Of a stretch of 41,080 bases of DNA, positions 33,672 through 40,376 are shown in pieces. A program made the translations under genes and the position numbers. How positions within the stretch are numbered: position 1 is the stretch's first letter; every line of letters begins with the position of its first letter. The DNA comes from CAZMXS01 sp964570325 (GTDB lineage: Bacteria > Verrucomicrobiota > Kiritimatiellia > CAIQIC01 > CAZMXS01). The DNA is taken from positions 1 to 41,080 of the forward strand of contig CAZMXS010000044.1 of the NCBI GenBank assembly GCA_964570325.1. Reading direction: 5' to 3'. A model generated the notes under the pieces. The model saw only the letters and a program-made list of their open reading frames with translations. It did not search any database and was not told the DNA's origin.

Positions 33672-35897
33672 TCACGTTCCCAAGGCTTGCGCCAACTCAC
33701 CCAGCAGCTCCACCGAAGTGCTGCGCCGATTGTCCGGCATGCACCGGGTGTAACGTCCGGCTTTGTTGAAATAGAAATGCACCATCGCCTTCTTGCCGCC
33801 GCGCAGGAATTCGTATTCATCGTGATAAGGACCGTGATGTTTGACCCCGGCAATGGATGCCTGCAGTGGTTTGCACTTTTGCTGTATTTCCCTGAAAAAC
33901 TCGGATTCCCGCGAATGGTCGGGCGATGCAGCCGGCTCCGGCTTGCCGGCGAAAGGATCGGCCGCCGGCCCCATATCGTACACGTCCACGACAATCTGTT
34001 TCCCCTGCAACGGCTGCAACCGGGTCAACGCATCCGCCGCCAGGCGGTTGGCGGTTGTGCCTGGCCGATCAATGCGGCTGATCCGTTCGCGCCCGTTGTA
34101 ATACAGTCGGATCACCGCCTGAACGCCCCCGCGCGCCAGAGTGTATTTCTCGCAGTACTGCTCGTGGGCGATCGCGCTCACATGGATGTCCTGCCCGCGA
34201 AGCAAATGTCGCACGGCATAGAAGATATTCTGAAGCCAGGGCCGGTCCGCCGGAAACGCAAACGGAACCTCGCACTCCAGCGCAGCCGCGTCCAATACCA
34301 ACAGGTCATCCCGCGCCTCGAGCCGGTACTCGGCCGGGGCCTTGGCAATGGTGCTGATGGTGTAGTGCGGCTCGTTGATCGTGAAAAGCGTCTCGCGGGC
34401 CCGCGTCAGCGCGGTGTAAGCCCAGCGAAAGTAGGCCTCGCTGAAACAACCCGTGTGGCTCCGGAAGTCAACAAATACCCGTTTCCACTCGCCGCCCTGG
34501 GCCTTGTGGCAGGTAACCGCATACCCAAACTTGATGCGCAGCGCGTTGAAATACGGGTCGCCCTGCAGCGTCTGCCGGAATTCGGGTGTTCCCGGCTTGA
34601 GCGTCGGGTGGCGATTCTTGAAGTCCACATACAAAGCCTTAACTTCGTCGGCGGACAGATCGCGCTGATCGGACAGCAACAGATTCTCGATGATCTTGCA
34701 CTGCACATCATGTTCGCCGCCATTCGGGTCGCGGAACCGAATCACAGCCCCGCGAAACCGCAGCGGGACCGGCACGTTGCGGCATGCGCCCGTGGCCGGA
34801 TCTTTGCCCTTATTGATAAAAACCGGCCGAGCCGGCTCCTCCACTTGAGCGCCAACCTCGATCACGGTCCCGAAATCGCCGTTCAACAACTCAATGGGGT
34901 AGTTGTAGTTGTTGGCCACCACAATAATGCGGTCGCCCTCCGCCAGCGTGGTCGCTTCCGGAAAGAAATGGCGGCGCACCATTTCGTTGTATTCCTTCAC
35001 GGCATGGTTGGACCACGCCACGATCACCGTCTCCTCATCCACCCAGTTGCCGGAAGCCACGACAAATTGGTCCAGCACTTGGGCTTGCTCAACCGCCCGC
35101 ACGTCGGCTGCGCCGGTCCGGATATCCAACACGTTGAAGACGCGCCGGGACAGCGCCTCGCGCAACGCGGTCGCATTGGCCAGGATGCCGCTTTGCGCAA
35201 CCTGGCGCACTACATCCGTCAGCTCGTACTCGCGCGCCTCCACCCCGCACCGCTGCGCCAGGTACCCCCGGTCCAAAGCGGGCGAAAAGCTGTCATTGCA
35301 TGGCGGCAGTTGGGCCGGATCGCCGACGAAAATGACCTTGCGCCGGTTGGCAGCGGAGCCGATGTCCGTGAAACGCAGCAAATCATCCAGCAGGCGGCCG
35401 GAGCCGAACCGGAAGAACTCGGCCTCGGAATAGGCGTTGGACACCATCGAGGATTCGTCAACGATGTAAACCGTCGCGGCGTCCGCGTGGTTGGCCGCCA
35501 ATGCGTAGTAGAACTTGAAGGTCTGGGACCCGTCGGCATCCCGCTCGCTGTATTCGACGAGGTTCTTCATCGCGTAGATGGACTTGTGGATGGTGTAGGC
35601 TGTGCGGCGCGTCTTCTGGGCGATGACCTTGGCCGCGCGCCCCGTCGGCGCCATCAGGACAAATGGCCGACCTAGCGCGGCCAGATAGTCTGCCAGGCCC
35701 TTGATCAGAAACGTCTTGCCGGTACCGGCATAACCTTTGAGGATGAAACACCGGCTATCTCCATTCAGGAACGCCTCCAGCAGTTGCACCGCCTCGCGCT
35801 GGCTGTCCGTCAGCGTGCACCCGGAAAAGGCGTCCGCCAGCGAAGCCCGGCGCGCCGGGGCTTCCGTTTCCGTTTCCATGTCCATGTCGGATTGCAT
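33672..35897 (-). CDS. SF1B (RecD2-like) helicase with duplicated C-terminal module
   Basis: A 741-residue ATPase. The ATG at 35897 (MQSDMDMETE) is preferred, with GAGG 9 nt upstream; a longer frame would overlap the upstream gene. Walker A is GYAGTGKT (55-62), Walker B is YIVDESS, motif III is IFVGDPAQLPP, motif V is YAVTCHKAQGGEW and motif VI is WAYTALTRARE, all intact, so 5'-3' translocation on ssDNA is likely. Residues about 555-741 contain two related modules around YCEKYTLARGGVQAVIRLYY and YHDEYEFLRGGKKAMVHFYF, which I do not recognise in RecD2. It lacks the N-terminal RecD2 extension. Middle gene of a three-gene operon. Confidence 0.85.
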   Translation of the reverse strand: MQSDMDMETETEAPARRASLADAFSGCTLTDSQREAVQLLEAFLNGDSRCFILKGYAGTGKTFLIKGLADYLAALGRPFVLMAPTGRAAKVIAQKTRRTAYTIHKSIYAMKNLVEYSERDADGSQTFKFYYALAANHADAATVYIVDESSMVSNAYSEAEFFRFGSGRLLDDLLRFTDIGSAANRRKVIFVGDPAQLPPCNDSFSPALDRGYLAQRCGVEAREYELTDVVRQVAQSGILANATALREALSRRVFNVLDIRTGAADVRAVEQAQVLDQFVVASGNWVDEETVIVAWSNHAVKEYNEMVRRHFFPEATTLAEGDRIIVVANNYNYPIELLNGDFGTVIEVGAQVEEPARPVFINKGKDPATGACRNVPVPLRFRGAVIRFRDPNGGEHDVQCKIIENLLLSDQRDLSADEVKALYVDFKNRHPTLKPGTPEFRQTLQGDPYFNALRIKFGYAVTCHKAQGGEWKRVFVDFRSHTGCFSEAYFRWAYTALTRARETLFTINEPHYTISTIAKAPAEYRLEARDDLLVLDAAALECEVPFAFPADRPWLQNIFYAVRHLLRGQDIHVSAIAHEQYCEKYTLARGGVQAVIRLYYNGRERISRIDRPGTTANRLAADALTRLQPLQGKQIVVDVYDMGPAADPFAGKPEPAASPDHSRESEFFREIQQKCKPLQASIAGVKHHGPYHDEYEFLRGGKKAMVHFYFNKAGRYTRCMPDNRRSTSVELLGELAQALGT

Positions 35898-35923
35898 CCT
35901 GTTTGTCCTCAAGCCGGAACCTC

Positions 35924-36214
35924 TCACCCAAGCCCCGTGGAACTCCGGGGGGCGAGACATTCCGCACACTCGGGCTCATCGTTGGGGTTCACCGTATTGC
36001 AGACATCACACACCCAGTCCGTGTGTTCCCGCGTGCTCTCACCCTGTCTTGCCCGGCAGTCCCGGCAATACCTGCGGCTGGAACGATTCAAGGTCCCGCA
36101 CTTTCCGCATTCCCATTGTTTCTCCACATACCTGCCGCTGCGACACTCATTGCACAGGAAACGCTCGAGGTCGTCCTCCCCCATCCAGCACCCGCATTCC
36201 AGGCAGTAGCTCAT
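35924..36214 (-). CDS. zinc-finger protein with two RanBP2-type fingers
   Basis: A 96-residue, 13-cysteine protein; the ATG at 36214 follows AAAGGAG. It has an N-terminal C4-C7/C21-C24 ribbon and then two segments that fit W-x-C-x2-C-x3-N-x6-C-x2-C exactly: W34-C36-C39-N43-C50-C53 and W67-C69-C72-N76-C83-C86. That is the RanBP2-type finger, known in eukaryotes for binding ssRNA or ubiquitin. It is the first gene of an operon with the helicase (26 bp) and TPR-OB genes. It is probably a small nucleic-acid-binding or recruiting subunit. Exact specificity is unknown. Confidence 0.8.
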   Translation of the reverse strand: MSYCLECGCWMGEDDLERFLCNECRSGRYVEKQWECGKCGTLNRSSRRYCRDCRARQGESTREHTDWVCDVCNTVNPNDEPECAECLAPRSSTGLG

Positions 36215-36445
36215 GTTCGCGGCTCCTTTCTTTTCATGTCCCACAATGCGGCTTTCTTCACGGCGAATCAAAAGGGGGGACGTCGGGGAACGTCAGGGGC
36301 ATATGCAATTTGCGATTTGGAAATCGAACAACAAGTCCCGCCCCCCCGACGCGGTGGCGGTACTTTTTCCCGCCGGCAGGATGCCGCGACCCGATGTGGC
36401 GGAATGGGCCATACACAGGCAGCCGGCTCACCGCGCCGCCTGGGC
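36215..36445. promoter_or_regulatory. intergenic region between cas1 (second copy) and the zinc-finger operon
   Basis: These 231 bp hold no gene. On the minus strand TTGATT, then 17 bp, then CATTGT lies before the zinc-finger start and is a weak promoter candidate. A short tandem GGGGACGTC/GGGGAACGTC (36277-36296) could bind a regulator. No strong terminator follows cas1, so read-through from the cas genes into the operon is possible. Confidence 0.3.
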
Positions 36446-37465
36446 TTATGGCATGCGAAACGGCTCGAATTCCGCGCCCGCCTGCAAGGCGCGCGCATAA
36501 GCCGCCGCCTGGTCGCGCATCACTTCACGGAACGTCACCGGCGCCACACCGCCCACCGGTTTGAACGGCCGCGTCAGACGCTGCTCGTATTCTTTGAAAA
36601 AAATACCCAGCGCTTGACGCGTCATGCGGCAACCGCCATTTTCCTCGTCCCGCTGGAAATCTGCCGGCCGGATCATGCCCAGATTAATCAGGCGCAGGAT
36701 GAACAAGTCGCACAAGGGCGCCCGCAACGGCTCCATAAGGTCCAGCGCCAGGGCTGGCCGGTTATAGCTGATTGCATGCAGCGAACCGATGCATGGATCT
36801 AGCCCGGCGGCGCAGATTGCGCCGCGCACTTCCTGCATGACAATCGTGTAGGTCCACGAAAGCAAGGCATTGGCCGGATCTGCCGGCGGGCGGCGGGAGC
36901 GACGGGTAAACGGCATGCCGGCCGCGAAGAAGGGCCGCAGCCGCTCATAGTAAATCGCCGCGCCCATCCCCTCATATCCCCGCACGGTGGCCAAGTCTTC
37001 CGCCAACTCCGCCCGCCCGGCCAGCCTCGCGAGTGTGTCCAGATCGGCCGCCAGCGCCATCCGCTCGGCCTGTGCCACCCGGCCCGCCGCCAGCTTCTGC
37101 AGCACGCGGCGGCTGTTGCGCAGTTTGGCGGCCACCAACGCCCGCGCCACCCCCAGACCCCACGGGTCGGCCACCAGCCGATATTGGTTGATGCGCAACA
37201 CGGCGTCAGCGTCCCGCGCCGGCGTGAAGGACCCGATCAAACCGCCCTGCCGGCTCAATATGTGCACCGGCTTGTTTTCGCGCAGTAAGCGTTCGACAAT
37301 CCGCATGGAAACGCGCGGCCGGCCCACAATAGTCATCCGGTCCACATGCATAATCGGCACGCGCTCCAACCGGCGGGAGACGGGATGGGCTTCGTCATGC
37401 ACTTCGACATGCTTCGACGCTAGTGTCACATGCAGTTCCTGCCGGGCAATGTAAAGCGATGGCAT
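36446..37465 (-). CDS. cas1: Cas1 integrase, paralogue downstream of cas2
   Basis: A 339-residue Cas1. The N-terminal beta domain (MPSLYIARQELHVTLASKHV) is followed by the helical catalytic domain with the metal ligands E165 (VRGYEGMGAAIYY), H230 (GSLHAISYNRPALALD) and D242 with E245 (LDLMEPLR). The set is complete, so it should be active in spacer integration with Cas2. The ATG at 37465 follows GGGGGTG; a TTG lies one codon before. It starts 33 bp after the cas2 stop. Shared runs RRSRRPP, RPALALD and EPLR show that it is a paralogue of the Cas1 at 37920, with the same length and active-site spacing. Confidence 0.93.
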   Translation of the reverse strand: MPSLYIARQELHVTLASKHVEVHDEAHPVSRRLERVPIMHVDRMTIVGRPRVSMRIVERLLRENKPVHILSRQGGLIGSFTPARDADAVLRINQYRLVADPWGLGVARALVAAKLRNSRRVLQKLAAGRVAQAERMALAADLDTLARLAGRAELAEDLATVRGYEGMGAAIYYERLRPFFAAGMPFTRRSRRPPADPANALLSWTYTIVMQEVRGAICAAGLDPCIGSLHAISYNRPALALDLMEPLRAPLCDLFILRLINLGMIRPADFQRDEENGGCRMTRQALGIFFKEYEQRLTRPFKPVGGVAPVTFREVMRDQAAAYARALQAGAEFEPFRMP

Positions 37466-37498
37466 CAATCACCCCCGGGGTTATTGGCAATTGCGCGC

Positions 37499-37861
37499 TC
37501 AGAAGACATAAACGGTGTCCTCCGGCTTTTGCGTGACAACCATTGTGCCCGCGCCGCGCGTGTCCTTTTCGCAATCGCCACAGACGCGCCAGGCCACCAC
37601 GCGATCTTCGGTCGGCTCAATCAATTCGAGCAGGCGGGTCCAGAACTTCTCGAACAGGTCGTGCCGAACACGCATTTCAAAGACCGAGTACTGCACCCGC
37701 ACCCCGTAATCAGCGCAGTGCCGGGCCACGCGGTACAGGCGCCGGGGATCGGATATGTCATAGGAGACCACCATCAAAGGCTCTCGATTCCCGGCGGCGT
37801 GACGGGCGCGCCCGCCGCGCTCATCATCCAACGGCGCCCAATCCTCGCGCGGCGCGATCAC
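37499..37861 (-). CDS. cas2: Cas2 with possible N-terminal extension
   Basis: A 120-residue Cas2 when the GTG at 37861 is used; AAGGAGG lies 6 nt before it. The core starts at MVVSYDISDPRRLYRVARHC (conserved D35) and continues GVRVQYSVFEMRV, the typical Cas2 ferredoxin-like fold. Family members are usually 85-100 residues, so the first 29 residues (MIAPREDWAPLDDERGG...) are either a real extension or the true start is ATG at 37774, which has only a weak ribosome site. It is the central dimer of the Cas1-Cas2 integrase and is flanked by both cas1 genes. Confidence 0.92.
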   Translation of the reverse strand: MIAPREDWAPLDDERGGRARHAAGNREPLMVVSYDISDPRRLYRVARHCADYGVRVQYSVFEMRVRHDLFEKFWTRLLELIEPTEDRVVAWRVCGDCEKDTRGAGTMVVTQKPEDTVYVF

Positions 37862-37919
37862 GACGCGCCTCCTTTATGGCGCGGCCCATTTTTTGTGCCA
37901 TGTCGGTTCATGATACGCG

Positions 37920-38939
37920 TCAATTCATCCGGAACGGCCGGAAGGCGCCGCCCTCCAGCAAGGATTGTTTGAACTCGATCGCCTGCCGGCGCAATTCGCC
38001 GCGGATACTGGTGCGGCGCTGGAGCTGCTCGCTGAAAAAGTCCTGTGTCATGCGCCGCTCATAGGCAATGAAGAAACGGCGGCGGCCGGCGCGATTCATA
38101 TAGACGCCTCCGTCACGCGCCTCGAAATGCAAGTCCGCCTTGAGGATCCCATGATTGAGCAAATCCAAGGCCAGCGCGTCCGCAACCGGAGGGCGCAACG
38201 GCTCAATGAAATCCAGCGCCAACGCGGGGCGGCGGTCTTCTGTTTCGTGGTACAATCCCAGCGCGGGGTCAAGCCCGGCGGCATACAAGCCGCCTTCCAT
38301 CTCCGCGCCCAGGATGGCATAGGCGAACGACAAAACGGCATTGGCGGCATTATGCGGCGGGCGGCGGGAGCGGCGTTCAAATGGACAGTCCGGCGGAAAG
38401 AACGAGTCAAGTGTCTCGAAGTAAAGGGCCGCGGCGGCGCCCTCGTAGCCGCGGATCCCATCAAGCGTATCGGCGTCCCGGCAGGCTGCCGTCAGCTCGC
38501 GCAAGCCGGTGACAGCGCCGGCAGCGGAAATACCCGACCGATTTGACGCCAATCGTTGTAACACCCGTGCCGCGTTGGCGATCTTGGCCTCCACCCACCA
38601 GGACGCATACCGCAGGCGGGCCTGCAGATCGTTTGCCGCCCGGTATTGCGCCAGACGCGCGGCGCTGTGCGGCGCCGGCGGCACGCACAATCCGCAAATC
38701 CGGCCGGTTCGGGAAACCATAATCACCGGAATCCTGCGCCAGAGCAACTGGGCAAGCACATCGGTTGAGAAACTGACTTCCTCGGAAAGAACCAACTGGT
38801 CAATGTGATCTACGGGGATGTCGCGCGGAATGGCCGGAACATCCGACTCGTCCAGCGCCGCCGACGGAAGTTCCACGCGCAGACAGGACCGGGCCACGGA
38901 CAAAGTGGTGCCCGGCGTGACCAGAAAAATGGTGCCCAT
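37920..38939 (-). CDS. cas1: Cas1 integrase, paralogue upstream of cas2
   Basis: A 339-residue Cas1; the ATG at 38939 has AAGGA 9 nt upstream and is preferred over GTG at 38960. The catalytic ligands are E166 (IRGYEGAAAALYF), H231 (GLYHETEDRRPALALD) and D243 (LDFIEPLR), each offset by exactly one from the other Cas1. Conserved RRSRRPP and NAVLSFAY segments are also present. Sequence outside these motifs differs considerably, so the duplication is old or the genes came from different loci. It is the first gene of cas1-cas2-cas1. No Cas4, reverse transcriptase or other fusion is present. Confidence 0.93.
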   Translation of the reverse strand: MGTIFLVTPGTTLSVARSCLRVELPSAALDESDVPAIPRDIPVDHIDQLVLSEEVSFSTDVLAQLLWRRIPVIMVSRTGRICGLCVPPAPHSAARLAQYRAANDLQARLRYASWWVEAKIANAARVLQRLASNRSGISAAGAVTGLRELTAACRDADTLDGIRGYEGAAAALYFETLDSFFPPDCPFERRSRRPPHNAANAVLSFAYAILGAEMEGGLYAAGLDPALGLYHETEDRRPALALDFIEPLRPPVADALALDLLNHGILKADLHFEARDGGVYMNRAGRRRFFIAYERRMTQDFFSEQLQRRTSIRGELRRQAIEFKQSLLEGGAFRPFRMN

Positions 38940-39111
38940 AACTGATTCCTTTTGGGCCACACCGTAGCCAATCCGGCCGCAACCGGCGATTGGACGGACG
39001 TCGAGTGACGTCGGGATTCAGGCAAACAACGCGTCCCAACCCATCCAGTGTGAACGACTGATTACGGTCTATTAGCGCGACCACCTGCGGCACACAGGCA
39101 TTTTTAGCCAG

Positions 39112-39195
39112 GCAAAATAGCGGCTGAGCCCAAAATATAGCCCTAAAATTCGTGCAACACTCTTAATGATAAAATGTTCTCGACGATAAGCGTCG
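39112..39195 (-). repeat. dispersed hairpin repeat, copy B
   Basis: This AT-rich element aligns with copy A over about 85 bp and ends with the same 19-bp core TTCTCGACGATAAGCGTCG (39177-39195, hairpin 39181-39195). It begins 15 bp after the vapC stop on the minus strand and lies upstream of the first cas1, so it may hold the cas promoter or a transcript-end hairpin. Bases 38940-39111 contain no other gene. Confidence 0.75.
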
Positions 39196-39210
39196 TTATT
39201 CACTCCCTCT

Positions 39211-39645
39211 TCAGGCTAGCCCCCCGTCCAGCACTTCGAAGCCCTCGGCGCGGGCAACTTGGACCAGGCGCGCATCCAGGCTGACCACGGGCAGTCGCTT
39301 TGGCCGGCGCTGACAAAACACCAACGCCGCGGCCAGTTGCAGCGCATCGGCCGCGCGCAACGGATGGCGCGCCAGCAATTCGTCCGCCGCATCGCGCAAC
39401 GGGTCAGACGGCGTCACCGTGACCCAGCCCTGTGCGTCCGTGCGCAACGCCCGAAGGATCTGCGCCAGCGCCGCCGCATCCAGATCGCCATCCCGCCGCA
39501 GGCGGCAGAATGCCGAAACGCATTCGGTGCGGCCGGACCACCAGACGGCCATCTCATGGTCGGTTCGGAGGAGTTCGCGGGCCCACCCGGTTTTGGCCTG
39601 TTCCACGTAAAGCGGCACAATAGCCGAAGAATCCCAGAACCTCAT
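39211..39645 (-). CDS. vapC: PIN-domain toxin (VapC family)
   Basis: A 144-residue PIN ribonuclease. The acidic residues are D5 (FWDSSAIVPLY), E41 (RTECVSAF), D100 (RAADALQLAAAL) and D124 (VVSLDARL), a complete VapC active site. It probably cleaves tRNA or rRNA when not bound by its antitoxin. Its ATG overlaps the antitoxin stop by 4 bp (ATGA), so translation is coupled. It lies between the cas genes and the cmr1 remnant. Confidence 0.9.
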   Translation of the reverse strand: MRFWDSSAIVPLYVEQAKTGWARELLRTDHEMAVWWSGRTECVSAFCRLRRDGDLDAAALAQILRALRTDAQGWVTVTPSDPLRDAADELLARHPLRAADALQLAAALVFCQRRPKRLPVVSLDARLVQVARAEGFEVLDGGLA

Positions 39646-39944
39646 CGCCCGCTCTCCCGTTCCGCCAGCAGCGCCTTGACGACATCGCCGCCGTGCCGGG
39701 GGCGCGGCAACTTACGCCGCCGCACGGCCGCCGCGTCCAGCGGACGATCCGGCAAGCTGACCACGCCGCGGCCGGCCTGCTCCGTCACCCAACCGGATAC
39801 GGCGCCGGCGTCCTCGGCCCCCGCCGGTCCCAGGCGGGCCACCGGGTGTTTGCGGTCCACGATCAGGATGCTTTCCCCGGCGCGCACCCGGTCCAGCAGT
39901 TCACAGAGGTGGTTCCGCGTGTAGGAGATGTTTGCTGTTTTCAT
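39642..39944 (-). CDS. vapB: Phd/YefM-type antitoxin (VapB)
   Basis: A 100-residue protein. The N-terminal DNA-binding domain is Phd/YefM-like (MKTANISYTRNHLCELLDRV, GESILIVDRKHPVARLGP). The C-terminal tail is flexible and basic (PLDAAAVRRRKLPRPRHGG) and should occupy the PIN active site. The ATG at 39944 is 5 bp from a perfect palindrome. A longer frame to 40004 would pass through that operator, so the shorter start is preferred. Confidence 0.88.
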   Translation of the reverse strand: MKTANISYTRNHLCELLDRVRAGESILIVDRKHPVARLGPAGAEDAGAVSGWVTEQAGRGVVSLPDRPLDAAAVRRRKLPRPRHGGDVVKALLAERESGR

Positions 39945-39948
39945 AATA

Positions 39949-39963
39949 TGGCTATCATAGCCA
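39949..39963. promoter_or_regulatory. operator-like palindrome of the toxin-antitoxin operon
   Basis: TGGCTAT-C-ATAGCCA is a perfect 7+1+7 palindrome, 4 bp upstream of the vapB start. Phd/YefM-type antitoxins repress their own promoter by binding such sites. Confidence 0.8.
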
Positions 39964-39993
39964 GATTGATGTCCCGGGTCAAGTCGGGACGAT

Positions 39994-40345
39994 TTACAGC
40001 GCAACCGCGCTCAAGACCGTTCCGCCGGATACCGGCTTAAGCATTTCGCGCAGCAGGTCGTGGCTCAACGCCGGATGGTATTCGCGCCCGTTCCCGCCTT
40101 TGGTCCGTTCGCAAACATTGATCCGGTCCCCCTCGGGAATGACCATGCGGGGGAACGTCACCAAAAGCGGATGATAATCCTTGCCGCAGCGGATCACCTT
40201 GAGATGCAGCGGGCTGGCCCAGCGCTCATATTTCTTGTAGCTGCTCTCAAAGGTACGTTTGTCCGAATAACGCTGGGACAGCGGCAGGCCCAGGACCGGC
40301 CGATACACCGTGGAACTCTTGGTCTTCTCGACGATAAGCGTCGCC
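39994..40345 (-). pseudogene. truncated cmr1-like (type III-B RAMP) C-terminal remnant
   Basis: About 110 residues from the copy C repeat to the stop read VYRPVLGLPLSQRYS, YERWASPLHLKVIRCG, YHPLLVTFPRMVIPEGDRINV. The GLP...R-ASPL...V arrangement matches my knowledge of the C-terminal part of Cmr1, a RAMP subunit of type III-B effectors. Cmr1 is normally about 300 residues or more. Here the open frame runs backwards straight into CRISPR repeats, which give a meaningless NPEERRKAIET sequence, so the N-terminal two thirds are gone. No other cmr gene is in the window. It could still be another RAMP such as Csm5. Confidence 0.55.
40323..40345 (-). repeat. dispersed hairpin repeat, copy C (core only)
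   Basis: 23 bp identical to 31928-31950, including the 19-bp core TTCTCGACGATAAGCGTCG. It sits at the 5' break of the cmr1-like remnant, 31 bp before the first CRISPR repeat. The AT-rich flank of copies A and B is absent. Confidence 0.75.
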
Positions 40346-40376
40346 CACAGCCGTCGCCCGAGCAGCTCACCCGGCT

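Noticed and set aside
33009..35675. 888-codon plus-strand open frame opposite the helicase and TPR genes
   Set aside because: It crosses two clear minus-strand genes and their junction, and its product has no domain pattern. It is a codon-bias shadow.
36446..38939. Casposon-like or transposon origin of the double cas1
   Set aside because: No family B polymerase, no terminal inverted repeats and a normal cas2 are present, so a CRISPR adaptation module fits better.
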